64,000 bases of DNA from Nautilus pompilius (lineage: Eukaryota > Mollusca > Cephalopoda > Nautilida > Nautilidae), in contig JACATO010002187.1 of assembly GCA_018389105.1 (NCBI GenBank), positions 584,001 to 648,000 on the forward strand, given 5' to 3'. The notes below the pieces were generated by a model. That model searched no databases. It saw nothing but the letters and a program-made list of their open reading frames with translations, and was not told the origin of the DNA. Positions 36,173-51,100 of the stretch are shown piece after piece (the stretch's first letter is position 1; the number at the start of each line of letters is the position of its first letter). Made by a program: the position numbers and the translations under genes.

Positions 36173-39100
36173 TTTTTTTTTTTAATTTCAGAAGAATGCC
36201 ATGTACAGTGAATGATTTATTTGCATTTTGTTGGACAATGTTTGTGCATGTAAAAGGTAATAATTCTAAATAGTGTATGTGTGTGTGTGTGCATTTTTGT
36301 GTAGTACCAACATAAATTATAGAAACAAATCACAGGGCTGAATAACAGTTTATCTGCATAACAGAAAAATACAGTGAAAATGCTAGTTCATACACAAAGA
36401 ATATAATTAATTAAAAGACAAAATTTAATATGTTGCATGCTGTCCAAAGTTTTACTACTAAATGTTGGACACAAATTATGGAAACAAAAGTATATAGTGA
36501 CATTTATACTTGTATATGCTTTTATTTATTTAATTATTTCTAAGAAAGTGTTAATCAGTTATTAATAATCACTTGATTCAAAAACATTCTATCTAACCAA
36601 TGCACAGCACTAACTGTGATGATCATTCTTGAAGACACCGCTCTGGCTTCATGCAAAGAATTAGATTAGTTAAGGCAATAAATATGACTGTTGCAAAGAG
36701 ATGCCTAATTTCCCAAGACTACAGTTTTGAAGTTCAAAGAATTAGATAAACACTTCTAACCAGAAGTGAGGAAAAATCATCTAACTCTCAGGAACAAAAG
36801 AAAAAAAAAACAGCCAAGAATTTCAAATGAACTGTGCAATTGTGTGAATAAGGAAGTTAGTGTTTTGCTAGTGAAAATGATCTTAAAGAATGGGAGTGCA
36901 GCAGGAAGGAAATTATTGTTAAGAGGATGAAACTAGACATAGACATGGCAAGGATATCACAAGAATTAGTGTTAGAGACTTTAAAATACTTTTTTTACAG
37001 GTGATTCAAAATTTGAATTGCTTGGGTGCCAGAATAGGGGGCAGTTTCTTTAAAGATGAGTTTGTAAAAAGTATGCAAAACTGTAGATTAGACAGTAAAG
37101 TGGAGAAGGTGCTATCATTGTTGTTGTCAGGATTTTTTAAAAAAGAGTGGGGGGGTGACAAAAAATGCTCACAGGATAAATGGGATGGGGGGAATTGACA
37201 AAATATTATCAAGTACGAAAAATGTGCCTAGTGATGAAAGCATGCTAATGTCAAAAAATAAAAAGAAACTAATTTTTTTTTCTTCTGTCAACGGTGTTTT
37301 GATCAATAATATTTTTACTTAGAAATATTTCTTGTGATTCATTTAGAATTTTTTAAAATTTAATTTATTTTTTCGACATTAATATGCTTCTTTTACTATT
37401 TGTGCTACCCTATCAGAGTTCACAATAACAAAACAAAAAAAACATTTTTATTCAACATTCTTATACAAAACAAATTGTAAGCATCTCTGGTCTTGTCCAA
37501 ATTTATTGATTACTTCTTGAATAAGTTTATGCTTGTCAGCTATAAGGTTTGCTCCATGAACACTTATCATACTAAGTCCAGCAACTGATGATCTTCCATT
37601 GTTGACTTCAACCATATTTTCATCCTTATTCTGCTTAATGTTCTTTCTGCTGTGCAGGTTGTTACTGATAATGCTAGAGCAATATGAATTACTGGTTGAA
37701 TGGAAGGAAATAGATGAGCTTTTTAATTTTCTAACACATTGTTCTCCCTTTTTGGATCACATCTGAAACCAGCTGATAGTTTCAGCTTCCAGGTTTTCAA
37801 TTTTGTACATTATTTACTTTTACAATGTGGTTTTTGAATTATTCACATCAAATATGCATAATTTGTACAGGATGAAGGCAAAAAAGATAGAAATTTTGTT
37901 TATTTTCTACAGAAAACCGGCTCTCTAGTGATGAAGTGATTGAGGCCAAATATGGTATAAACAATGTTTGACAAAAATATTCCTACACAGTTGAGTCACC
38001 AACATTAGATCAAAATGTCTGCTGTATGGGAACAGATAATTCAATATTCAACTTCTTCGACAATTGTTGAAATTTAACGAAAAGTTGAATTATTGTTCTG
38101 CTTTTTTGTTGGTGTTCATGAAACACTTGTAATCTCCTGAACATGATCATACACTTTTATAATATCAAGTTCAACAGCTTGGAGAGCTTTGTTACATATT
38201 CTAGCATTGTTGAATAGCTAGAAACAGTCAGACAAAAAATAAATATTGTGTTTGAAGCAGGTTCTAATTGGTATGCATCTTGTTGTGTTTCACCTGAAGC
38301 TGTAGTGACCAGTATGCTTAACTGATCATAAATGTGTTCAGAGTTATCAGAAAAATTATAATACTTTTACTTTGCAGTCCAACATGTTTCAAATGGTAGT
38401 GACACATTTTGGAAAGGAAATCTTCTCTTTGGACCCTCATGAAAAGGTTTTATGATAGCTTTGATTGTACCAATTGTATTGCATATCTCAAGTACACAAT
38501 TCAAGTCATTCACAACCAGACCAAGTCTATGAGCAGAGCAATGGACAAACACACATTTGGGATACTTATGTTTTATTGTAGCTTGTGTGCCCCTTTTCTT
38601 TCCTGTTATGTAGAATACCTCATTGTATCTTTGGCCATGCAGTTTTTCTAGATTCAAGCCAAATTTTGTACACTGATCAGTGATAATATTGGCAATTGAA
38701 ATAGCATCCAGTTCATAGAGTTTTGCAAATCCAAGAAATTCCTCTCAATATTTTCAGTGGTTGTCGTGTTGACGAAACACACCAAATGACAGTTGCTCTT
38801 TTCCAGATGTCAGCACTTTCATCAGTAACTATTGAAAATTTAGTGAAATTTTTTACCATGAAACTTTCTTCCCTGATAGTTTCTTCACAGAGACTGATTA
38901 GTTCATTTTCTACATGGACAGATGTATAGTGAACATTAGCTGGAGCATTTTCCAAATGGTTTTGTAGTGTTTCATCATCTGATTCAATACAAAATTTAAA
39001 CAGGCTTTGAACATTTCCAGTTCTGTTTCCTTTATCATGTTAAGCAATATCATGTGTACAAAAAAATAGAACGGACGATAATATTGGATATAATATTTCC

Positions 39101-42100
39101 GGTTCTGTTCAACACCCTGCTTCAAAGTACTGTCCATTTCTGGTTTTTTCCTGATGGCCAAAAAGTTAGTTGTATCCACCTGCACATTTCTGTGCTTAAC
39201 AGTAAGAATATGACTTTTTGCACTTTCATGAAAGTCTTTATACCTTATAAAAGTTGCCATGGTAAAGCCTTCCTGTGTTCCATGATGAACTGGCTATGGA
39301 AAAATTGCTCCTTTTAGGTGTGGGGAATAACTAAGCCATAAAGATATTGATTTAGCCACATTTGACAAACTCTGTGCTCTTTTTGGAAATCATAATTCTC
39401 AAGAGACAAGTCACTTTTTACAAATGCATTGTTTAATTGTTTGCTAGTGTTATAGATGAATTAACACGAAATTCAATATTATCATGATTATCATTAGAAT
39501 GTTTGGGTTGATAACATTTAACTGCTGTTAAATCTGGACCAGAGATAACGCAGTTCTGTTTGTAAGTTCTTGCTTCCTTCTCTGGTGTTTCTAATTTCTG
39601 CTTTGCTAAAAACTTTCTAATATCCATTTACATAAAATGAGGATTAACAAAATATGTAAAATGAATGCAAATGTAAAGTGTACTTGCTGGATCACTTGGC
39701 TATTGGGGGTTTCTTTGCTCATTTTTATAGACTAGTGGAATCTGAAAAGTGGCTTCTGGTGTTTAGTTTGATTAACCAATTAAAAGTACTGCTATGGTCA
39801 ATAACTAATCAAAACAATTATACTAACCAATTGGTGAGCCCCTTCATACCTTAATTAACGTATCAGTTTGTTTCTCAAAACTAGACAGAGAAACAGATGG
39901 TTTAACTATTTACCTTGACATATGCACACATGCATTTCCAGTGCCTTATATTCTATTTTCCTATATTGCTACTCTCTTCCTGGCCTTTGACTTTTTTTGC
40001 CTTTTGCTGGCTGTATTAAGACTTGTTATTTCTTGCCAATGCTCGATGCATGGTGAATTGGGCAAAAAATAAAGCCGCCATTACGCTCTCACCATCAGCT
40101 TTCCGGGGGGCATTGCAGATGCTCATGGGTGCACTTCAAATTTGGTGGGTGTATATTGGGTTATGGAGGAATGAAAACAAAAAAAAAAACAAGCAAATTC
40201 TTATTACATCATACCCAGTGAATCTAACTGGTATTCCAGCAAGATAGTGACCCTAAACAAAAGCTGACTCTCTGTTCCTAGTCTAAGGCTGCCTTAGCCA
40301 TCAGTTCTAATAGAAATATCATAACTAGATGATGTTTGAAAAAAAAAAAAACTTGAAAGAAATTATCTTTGGCATTGTTTGCAAGACACACGGAACTCAG
40401 TTCTTAAAAAGCTGGAGAGAAAAATGTTTGTGCATTATTATAATTTTTGTTTTTTAATTTTATTATTTTAGTTTTGGCTTTTAATGTTTTATGTTTATGT
40501 AAATAAATTTGTAGTGAGTCTTCCATATTGTTTCTATAATTTGTGTGCATACTTTGTGTGGTTATTATGTAAATATTTGCAATATTTTAAATGATTAAAT
40601 TTCTTGTAAAGGTTTTATCTTTTGATATTTTAGGTTTTTGTTATTCCTGTTTTCTTTCTTTCTTTCCAAGTCTGCCTGAACCATTTCTGAGATCAATTTA
40701 AATCCAAGGAGAGGATTTTTATATATGAGGGGAAGGGATTTAGATTCTAGTTGGCAATGCTAAACTTTTTTTTTTGTCTATCACTTTTATTGGTCTCCCA
40801 GCTCTAAATTTAAGTAAATAAAGGTACTCTTTAAATTTTATTGTTTCTTCTCATTGGCCTACAGTTTAATCAAAAGTTATAAATGAAACATGCAAATTGC
40901 TGGCAGCTATTGATGATAAAATGGTTAAAATTCTCAGAAAACCTGATGAAATTTAAGTCAGAAAGTTGGACAAGTCTTTCAAGGAGCTTGCTTTTTTTAA
41001 TTTCATGGCTGGAGAAGATTATAAATATCTCAGTAAAAGGAATGGAGACCGACTTCAAACTGAATGCTAGATAGACATTTGTAAAAAGAGTGTGTGTGCT
41101 AGTTATTCACATGCATTATCAGTAGTGGACTTTCAGATGAATACTCCATATAACATATATAATCAATTTATTAGTAGACATTTATTAGCATATTGCTTAG
41201 AAAATCCATACCTGTAAACATTTAATTGATGTGAATTCATGATTATATGCCTGATTGCACAAACAATTAACTGCAACAACTAAATATTTGGCTTAAAATA
41301 TTAAAAAGGTAGCTATACAAAAGTACAGAAGGGAACCACTGACCCCAATTTTTTTAGAGTGCTTCCAGAATCAATTTATTTTTAGGTTTTAGTGCTAAGA
41401 CCTAATATAATACAATTTATGATACTTGCTTTAACAAACTGTATGATTACAATAAAGACTAAGAATTGCTGGTGATTTTTCTCGGTATTTTTTTTTTTTG
41501 TTTCTTTTTCAGGTAATTTTCCAGATATCAGTGATGATTTGGTCAATTCATACCATCTACTCCTTTGTTGTATAGATTGGTTCTTTTCATGTGTTCTGAT
41601 AGCTGGCCGCAGAGATCTTTTAAATCCCCGCTTTAAAGGTAAGTTCTTTTAATCTTTTCCCATTCAAGTCAGCTGAGACTGGCTGGGATAATATGAAAAT
41701 ATCCAGTTGCTGATGAAAAAGGGTTAATATAAAGTAAATGATTTTTGTATCTATCTACTTGCATCATGTCTTTATTGGTTATAATTGTGTTATTCATTAA
41801 TGAAATATTGTATATAGGTATAAAATCATTTTATTTAAGCATTTTTATTTGCACATGACATACATGTGCACATTTTATCTAAAATATTCTTTTAGGCTTT
41901 TATGCTTGATGAATTATTTATTGTAAAATTCATAATTATGACCGGTAATGTATAATTTTTTATGCAAACCTTGTCAATCATAGCAAGGCAGCTGATGAAA
42001 TTTCACTGATGATATCGCCAGTAAAGTAGTCTTTTGTTGGTGGGCTGCTTGCTGTCTGATGGTGCATCATTTCCAACTCTTTCAGGTCTCCCAGAGAACT

Positions 42101-45100
42101 TCAGCCAGAGAGACTGTAAACAACCTGCAGAAATTCCATGCATTATTAAGCTGCTCTGTGATAAACACAATGGTTTGGTTGTGGAAGCCAAAACCATAAA
42201 GGAACACCACTGGAAGCCAAATCTCAAAAAATTATTCCATTCAAAGGTCTGTCCCTCAATTTAATATAGTCAGATGTCTATATTTTATCTCTGATGATGT
42301 ACCTTATAAATGGAATGCTAAGGAGTTTGCAAAGAAAGCAATTTGCTGATTTTAAAATAGCTAGAAATAGTTCTTGAGTGTTCTAAAATTCTTTGATTTT
42401 AGACAATTTTTTAAACATTGGCATATCTTATTGTGCTTTTTAAGAATTATTTCCAACATATGAATGAATAATGTTGAGTCTTCATAAAAGTTCTGAATAG
42501 TTACATTTCCTAAGTTTGTTTTACTTTTTATGATGTGGTTGTAGTTAATATGTGAAGGCAGGAATTCAATGTAGCTTATTAAAAAATTTCCAAAAATTTA
42601 ACATATTTAATCGCTGCTTTTGTTCCAATCTACTTTAGCCTCCAAAAAGGCTATTTAAGTATGCCTTTTTGTCTACATTCATAAGAAAATTTACATGCAA
42701 CTTGTGATGACTTTTCTTCATTGCACTTACACCATCTAATGATAATTGGCCATCTCATTTCCAATCACTAGTAGCTTGCTTCAGAGTCCTTTTCATCATT
42801 GAATTATCTGTGCCAGCCATAAACAGATTGTTTATTTAAATTTACTTTTTGTTTTTGACTCTCCCTCTATTTATTTACTTCATAGTGTTTACAGGATATC
42901 ACTTTTTAGTAATACTTTGGAAAAGCACTTCTTGTTTTGGCATGTGATGCTTGGTGCAGTAATTCTCAGATCATCATTTGCTGTGATTTTACTATATTGG
43001 GTCTTTCTACTAAAAGTCTTTTTTTTTTCTTACAAATTCACTCATACATTTGAAATTCTCTTAGCAAGCATTGTGTCTTGTTTTTAGAAGAGTTAGAATC
43101 AAGTCTTAGAATACCAAAGACTGCAAGATACATGATCAAGTTCAAGCAACATGCTACAAACTATGCATAATCTATTAAAATTAGAGGTGGCAAGGACATT
43201 TGGTGTGAAAAAAAAATTTTAGAGTAATTACAACAAGCTGATGAGGGAAAACTGATTATGAATCTGCCCAAGACTAGTTCCAAATGCCATGTTACTGATC
43301 ATGGATTCTGATTCAGACAACTATGAATCAGAGTTTCCAGGTTTCACATTACAGAATTGCAAAGTGACAGGTACAGTTTGAAAAACAACCAGACAGTGTT
43401 AGAGGGATGAGGAGCCTGAACAACAGTACCCCTATAAAGTCTACAGCGATATTGTAAAGTGATTCATTAATGTTAGATCCAGTGATAATACTGTAAAATC
43501 AAGTGCATTTGATGTGTCCATTTGTGTTTTTGTTTTCATTTTATTATATATATATATTTCTTCCCAAAGAGACAGGAACAGTTCGCTTTTCAGATCACAT
43601 TTTGTGTTTTATTTTTCCTTACTACGTTGTTGCTGACAAAGCAACAGAGTAAAATCGTTTTATGTTTTAATGGATATTTTCATTCTTTCATTGCATGCAT
43701 ATTTTTTGTTGTTTTTTTCACTGTTACTTGGCTTGTATTGCTATTTGGAGATATTTTAATTTAGTTCCTGCATAGCATTGCATTTACTATTGCCAGTCAT
43801 AGAAAGGTTTTGGTTTCATTTTTCAACTTATTGCACATTTATATTTTTGGTGCCAATAAATGCTATGACAGTAATTAGAACCAATGTGGTATTTGGTTTC
43901 TCTTCAATGTTTACAGAATACATCTATTTAGTCTTTTTCTAAATTAATTAGCACCTTTTATTATTCACAGGTGCTTTGGTTTTTTATTCATTGTGCCTGC
44001 TGCCCCAGATATAGTTATGCTTGTTAGCAAATGAAAAAAAAATTGTTATATCTAAATGTTTTAGAGTGATTGTCTAAGTCAGGGGTGTCAAACATATGGC
44101 CTGCCAAAGTCATTCGTTTGGCCCACGGTGGGGGGGCTGATGGCAACTGTTGCTCCTGTCCTTTTATTTGCATCCCTGTTGTAGAGACAATAGCACACAC
44201 ATCATAATAGACACTTTTTTAACACACCATCCCAACGAACTATTAAAACAAAAATTGAATCTCAAGCTATATAGCACCTGCCAATGTTAATGGTAGATCT
44301 GGTGTATGAAAAACTGATCGTGTCGAAACAATTGCCGTGCAGTAAGTGGTAAGAGAAACAGGTTGACTGACACATACACGTGCACACAAACTATAACCAA
44401 ATAAAGAAAACAAAGGACTGATGTTTCAAGGAAGTAAATCCCAGTATAATAAAATTTAGTCATTGTATAGAGAACTATATTGACTCACATTATATCAAAT
44501 CAAACTATCATAAATTGAAATTGGTTTCAAGCCCATTGCCCGAAACTAAGTAACATTCTTTGATTGGTGGCCCACTACATTTTATCCAATGAAAACAAGA
44601 TCTGCAGGCTGATCAAGCTATTGACTGGATCCAATTTTCAAATTGCGATGAGTATAAAATACCCAGAGGATTTTGATGTTGTCTCAATTTCCTAGTTGAC
44701 AACATGAGCGAGTGAGATACCAACTACCAACAGACAGTAGCAAGTGAGCTAAGAAAGTGTCAAAGTGGAATCAAACTCATTGATCACTACACCTAAAATG
44801 GGTGTATATAAGTATTCATAATATCAGTTGCTCACTGCTGCATGTTTGGAATATATATCAAATCATGCTAAGTATTTTTAATTGAAGGATATTTTTTAAC
44901 TCAATAATAAGGACCCATAATTATGTTATCAAAGAAAAGAAAAATAGACAAAGAATGTCATATGATTCAAGAAAAGTGGAGAAATCCATATTTCTTTGTG
45001 GAAGTGAATGGAATGCCAACCTGCTTGATTTGCACATAACAGGTTGCTGTTGCCAGAGTGTGTGATGTGAATGTGCAATGTTCAGAGACATTATAACACT

Positions 45101-48100
45101 AATCATGCTGTGAAGTGTGATAAGGTTACATGAGGACAAAGTTGCTGAATTAGAAAAGTTGTTGAAAAAGCAGCAGTCAGTATTTAAATAAGTTCATACA
45201 GTAAATGATGCTGCAGTTAAGGCAAGTTATATGATTGTTCATGAAATAGCTGTGTCATCTAAGACCTTTTCAGAAGGAAACTTTTTGAAAAAATACATGT
45301 TGATGACCGCAGAAGTTATGTCTGGATAAATGCCATTTTACAAACATAAGCCTTTCAAAGTCACAGATAGAATTACTGATTTATCAGAGAACCTCAACAG
45401 TCAGCTGAAGGTAAAAGTCAAGTCCTTTGTTCCATTTTCAGTTGCAGTTGATGAAAATATGGACATAACTGATGTGGCACAGCTTGCAATTTTCATTTGA
45501 GGTGTTGATATGAGTATGCACATAACAGAAGAGTTTGTGGAAATGGTTCTGATGAAAGACAATGACAGGTGATGACATCTTTAACTGTTTGGTGGAAGCT
45601 CTGGAAAGAATAGGTGTAGACTGGGCACAAGTTATGATTCTGGCTACAGATGGAGCATCACAAATGGGTAGAAAAGCTGGAGTTGCCACATAGATAAAAG
45701 AAAAACTGCTATCTATGAATCCAAGTAATCAGTTTAATACATTGCATTGCCTTCTGCACCAAGAAGCATTGTGTAGTAAAAGATTGAAGATGGATAATGT
45801 TATTGATGTGGTTATATAAACAATTTTATATGAGCACAAGGCCTTAACCACAGGCAGTTTAACTGCTTTCTGGAGGCAAGTGAGAACTCTTGTGGGCTGC
45901 CATATCACACTGATGTTTGCTAGCTAAGTTGGGGAACTGTACTGAAACTGTTCTATGAATTGCTTGGCAAGGTACATTTGTTTATAGATCAGTAAAGGGA
46001 AGGCTGTACCTGAATTAAGGATAATGAATGGCTTCAAGATCTTGCCTTTATGGAGGATATTACAGAACACCTGAATTGTCTTAGCAAAAAGATGCAGGGC
46101 CACAACAATTCGGTGACAACTTTATGACTGCATTTGTTACTTTGAAATTAAGCTTCAGCTTTGGGAAAAGAAACTTAGAAAGTAATCTGGCACACTTTCC
46201 AACCTTAACAAAACAACATGACATAGCTGAGTCACATTGAGATGCCTTCACAAAACAGTACAGCAGAAAAATTTGTAAGTTAAAAATTGAGTTCCAAGAA
46301 AGGTTTTTTTTTTTTTTTTTTTTTACTTTAAAAGCCTCAAGAAAAACTTTTCAATTTTTCAGAACTAATTTTCTGTCACTGTTCACAAGGTCTCTGAGGA
46401 GCTCCAGATGGAAATAATTGATGTGCAGTGTGACTGTTTTGAAGAAGAATCTTTTTGATAGTGATATTGGCACATTTTATCAATATCTAGGACCAGATTA
46501 TCCCATGTTAAAGTCTTTTGCTTCAAAAATTCTGTCATGTTTGGGACAATGTATGTCTGTGAACAGATTTTTTCTGTAATGAACATTAAAATCAAGACTG
46601 TTCTCAAATTACTGACACTCACTTGAACTCAATACTCAAGTTTTCCACAGCTCAGTCACTTGCTCCAAAATTTGATACATTGATCCAAAATGAGGTGTCA
46701 GGTATCAGAAAGCAGCAGTAGAAAGTAAATAAAGTTAGTTATATATTAGTATACTTATTATCTACAAACCTATTCTTTTACTTGTAAACTGTAGTTTTGT
46801 AGAAGTGATTCTACTAGCGATACCATATTTTGTGACATATATGACACACCAGCATATAGGACGCACCCTAAATTTAGCATGAAATATGTTGGAAAAATAA
46901 AATTGAAGAGAATTTCCTAGAGCCTGTCCCAGACCATGCCTCATGCCTTTGGCGCTCGGCCTGAGGCAGAGTTCAGCCCATGCCTATTACCCACTAAACC
47001 TTATATTTAAGGATATTTGTGCATTTTAGGTTATTTTCTTAGATGTTTTAATGAATTGTACAATAACCTAAAATGCACAAATAACCTCGTTAGTGTCAGC
47101 TAGGCCTAGCCTACCTTATATCTACTGTAACTTTACCATTGATTACCGGTAAGTTACTTTATATTGTTTCTTCCCATGTATTTTAAACATTTTTGACACA
47201 CACTTCTGTCGGGAGGCAACGATGATTTCAATGTTTTGATTGTGACACGTTTGTCGTCTGCTAGTGTCTCGACTCTGATATGGCTGTGGCCTCAGCTACA
47301 TGGTTCATTACTTTATTTTCTGGTATTTACCATACCACTTTTTAAATGTTTTTACATTTTAAATTATTGCACATTTCATATTAATAGTTCCCTTATGTTT
47401 TATCAGCGTAACAGTGCTAGTTGCGTTTCTATTGCAAGTATTTACAGTGAACAAGAGCTAATGTTAGTGTCTCAAATATGTGCTATGACTGTGACCACCT
47501 CTACATCGTTCATTATTTTTTTGTACTAATATTTACTGTACATATTTTATTAATTTTTTTTTTATATTGTTAACATCCTTTATTATTGTCACTTTGTTTG
47601 TAAAAAGAAAACATTCATACCAAAACATGCCAGTATGTAGTACCGTAACTTACCAAAATATCAAGATACCATAACCTCATTAACCTTTAAAAAAACTTTA
47701 TTCACTTTCAAATCCTAAAAAGTCATGATTGCTGTCATTCTCCTCTAGTTCCTGGCTATCATCATCATCATCCTCGCATTCCTTGGGGTCGTCATTGCTT
47801 TCAGAATCAGATGTCACTATCGTTATATAAAAAAATCATCTTTGGTGCCATATTTTTTTGAAAGATTTTATAATCGTCTCAGTTTTCACAGCATTCCACG
47901 AGTTTTTTGCCCATTGGGATACCTGGGAAAACGTAGGTCTCTTCATACAGCCTGTTGGTGTCAGTTCATGTTGTGGGGCTTACATTCAGTTATTCCACTC
48001 CTCTCATGTGTGCCTAAAAAAGGCTTGTTTATTGAAACATCAAGGGGTTGTAATTGGGAAGTCAATCCACCAGGTATTACAACTATTTCAGTGTTTAAGT

Positions 48101-51100
48101 TCTCTACCCTCCTCTTTGTATTCTCAGATGTGCGTGCACGAAATTGGTCCCAAACAAGAAAGGATGGTCTTTTGCGTAAAGCATCAGGATGCCTGACCAT
48201 ACTTTAGCTAGCCATAACTTTATGCCATTTTCATCCATCCACCCCTTAGGGTGGATGTGAATAACAATTCCTGATGGAATACTGTCCTTTGGCATTGTTT
48301 TTCTTTTGAATATTAAAAGTGGTGGTAGTTTCATGCCATCAGCACAACAAGCCATGCTACAGTGTAGTGTGTTTTTTCATGTCCTGATGTTTTAATAGTT
48401 ATAGTTTTGATACCTTTAGCATCTACAGTCCTGTTTGAGGGAACATCAAAGGTCACTGGCACTTCATCCATATTTGCAATATGACAGAATTCGTAGTTGG
48501 TGCATTTTCTTGTATCACAAATCGGTGAAACTCCAATATCTTGTTTTCATATTCATTTGGCATTTTTTGCACTATCCTTGTTTTTGTACGCATAGCCAAT
48601 CCGCTTTTTTTTTTTTCATGAAACGAAAGCACCAGCTTGCACAACCACTAAAATCACCATGGCCTCTCGCAGCTGCCATAACTTTAGCTTGAACAATTAT
48701 GGCTTTAGTTGACAATTCTACCTGCATTCCTTTTATCTAGAACCCAGGTATTCATCTCTTCCTCAAGTTCAGTCCACATAGCATTTGGTTTCCGAAGGTT
48801 ATGCTTCCGTTTTTCAGCCTATTGGTCCTCTTGTTTTTTTCCAGATCTGTAACATTTTCTCAGTTGGATGTGGTCCAAAGTGTCTAGCAGCTACTCGATT
48901 ACTGTGTTCCTTAGTAACATAAAGAGGGGAAAAAGTATAAATCACTATCAGTAATTAATCCATAGACATGTATGATCACTTCATTGTATGATACTATTTG
49001 CCCCACTATATGTTACAGATATTTACTGTAATTTTGGTTGAACAGTTATGGAATAGCACTATGCTACCTTGAGGAGGTTTGTGTTCAAACTGGTGAAGTC
49101 TGTGGTTGGCTGCTCCGTGTAGTTGTGCATATGGTTTGTTGGTGTCACTCCGTCAGTACTACCAAAACAAAACAAAAATGGCTGCCAGGTATTTACAATG
49201 AACAGATAATTGTTCCTTTGTTTGTTGAGTATTAGACAGTAATTGAAGCATTTCATGCCTCAATGAAGATTTGTTTTATTTTATAAGGCACTGTTACATA
49301 TTGATACAGGAAATATAACACTGGTTATTGGTGGGAAATCTGTAAACACCTATGACAATGAGTGGTTTGCCTGACCAATGCCAGTAATTTAAAAAATTAT
49401 CACAGTCATTTACTGAATATTCCTTGTTTATTTACAGTGGAAGTCCTTTTATCCGACTTCCAGTTAACCAATTATTCCAATTAACTGACTTTTGTGCTTT
49501 ATGTCCTGGTCAGATAAAACTTTGAAAAACGTCCAGTTTTCCGACCTCCATACGGCCACGAGCAGCTGGAGACTAGTTCAAAATTTGCGCCAGTGGCACA
49601 TGTTAGTTAGCCAGCTGCTCGAATGGCAGCGCCGCCACCATTGTTTTGTTTTGGTGAGCGAAGGTGAGGTGGGTGCATGTCGCTGTAGTCCAGTTTTGAT
49701 GTTTATGAGCCCTTTTTACTCATAAATGTTGCCCCCAGAGTTAACTACAAATAAAGCCACCATGTCTAGTGTAGCAGCAAAGTGAAAACTTGTAGTGCTG
49801 AGCATTAAGCAGAAATTAAACATAATTAAGCATGTAGAGCAGGGTGTCCCCAGACTGAATCCGACGAAGCACCATGTACCCCCATGAATCCCAGTAAATA
49901 TGGGCTATGGCGGTGTGGAATGAGTATGTGTAACATGTACAAGGTCTACTATACACACTGTGTACAGTGTAATATACCATATATATATTCATTCTGAAGT
50001 TGTTTGAATTGTTAAACTAGGGAGATACTGAGATCCCAAGCTGGACTCCAAACCTGACCTTTACCATATAGGATGCAAGGTGATTTTGAGGGTCAGATTT
50101 TGAAAAAAAAAAAAAAAATGCATCTTATATGCCACAAAATACGGTATGTTTTACAATATAATGCTTGTGTGTAGTATTTTAATTTTAGATAGAATACTAG
50201 TGTGTGTTAGGTTATGCTTGATTTTACCTGATTTCTTGAAATAGGGGAGAAAAAAATCAAAATACATTTATCCAGATAGAATAGTTTGATTACTGACTGC
50301 CCATTATGATTTTAGTGACTGGGATGCAATTATTATTAGGTAATTTAAATGAAATAATGCAAACTTTCCCCATGCCTCTCCCTTCCATACTACCATATAT
50401 ATTTCGTATATAGTAGAAGAAATGTGATTTCAGATCAGACCTAATTTTGGTGTGATTTTCTTTTATGGAAATATGAACTTTATTTGAATGTGTAGAATAA
50501 GTTCTAAAGTTATGATAGGTCTCTATTTGAGGTTTTTTAGTGCACACACACACACACACACTGCCTCTGTGAGTGAACTAATACAAAGAAAAATCTCAGT
50601 ACATTTTATTAATTTTATCTATTCTTGTATTCCCTGCAATACTAAGGAAAAACCCAATACACTTTTGTTTACTAAAACAACACCTAAGGGAAGACAACTC
50701 TTTCTAATATATCTATATTTTCTTATGTATTTTCTATTTTTGTTTGTAACTTGAAAAAATATTTGTATTAGAATAAAGTTTATATTTTCATAAAGAGAAT
50801 AACAGAGAGAATATCTGCAAATTTTGGCTTTTATGATTCCTCTTTTTTTAAAATAGAAATTAAGAGAAATCAAGCATGATGTTATGTGACACATCATGTA
50901 TTATATGTAGAGAAAATGCTTATATTGCTAGGCACATTCCCTGCACTTGATATCATTTTGTCAGTTTGCACCCTTGAAGTTTTTCCTGTGGATGTGCTCT
51001 CTCACGTCCATCTGTATGGCCTGCACGGTACATTTATATCAAATACAGCCCACCATAGCAAATGAGTTTGACACCACCTGGTCTAAGTTTTACTTTTACT

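Larger units (their letters stand above)
46823..50144 (-). mobile_element. pogo-type element nested in the hAT element
   Basis: The left end CCATATTTTGTGACATATAT and the reverse complement of the right end CCGTATTTTGTGGCATATAA are terminal inverted repeats. They are flanked by TA at 46821-46822 and 50145-50146. The transposase is on the minus strand. Since it interrupts the hAT and the hAT keeps its ends, it is the younger insertion. Confidence 0.92.
44080..51080 (+). mobile_element. hAT element (GTF2IRD2/ZBED-type), split by a nested pogo element, in RBL intron 6
   Basis: The left end CAGGGGTGTCAAACATATGG and the reverse complement of the right end CAGGTGGTGTCAAACTCATT are hAT terminal inverted repeats. 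Perfect 8-bp target duplications flank them. It spans 7001 bp as found. Without the 3322-bp inner element it would be about 3.7 kb, a normal size. The right-hand subterminal AATACAGCCCACCATAGC also mirrors the left GGCCCACGGTGG. Confidence 0.95.

Noticed and set aside
43522..43764. Hydrophobic 80-codon ORF in intron 6
   Set aside because: T-rich intron sequence gives Phe/Leu-rich translations by chance. No ATG context, homology or splice support.
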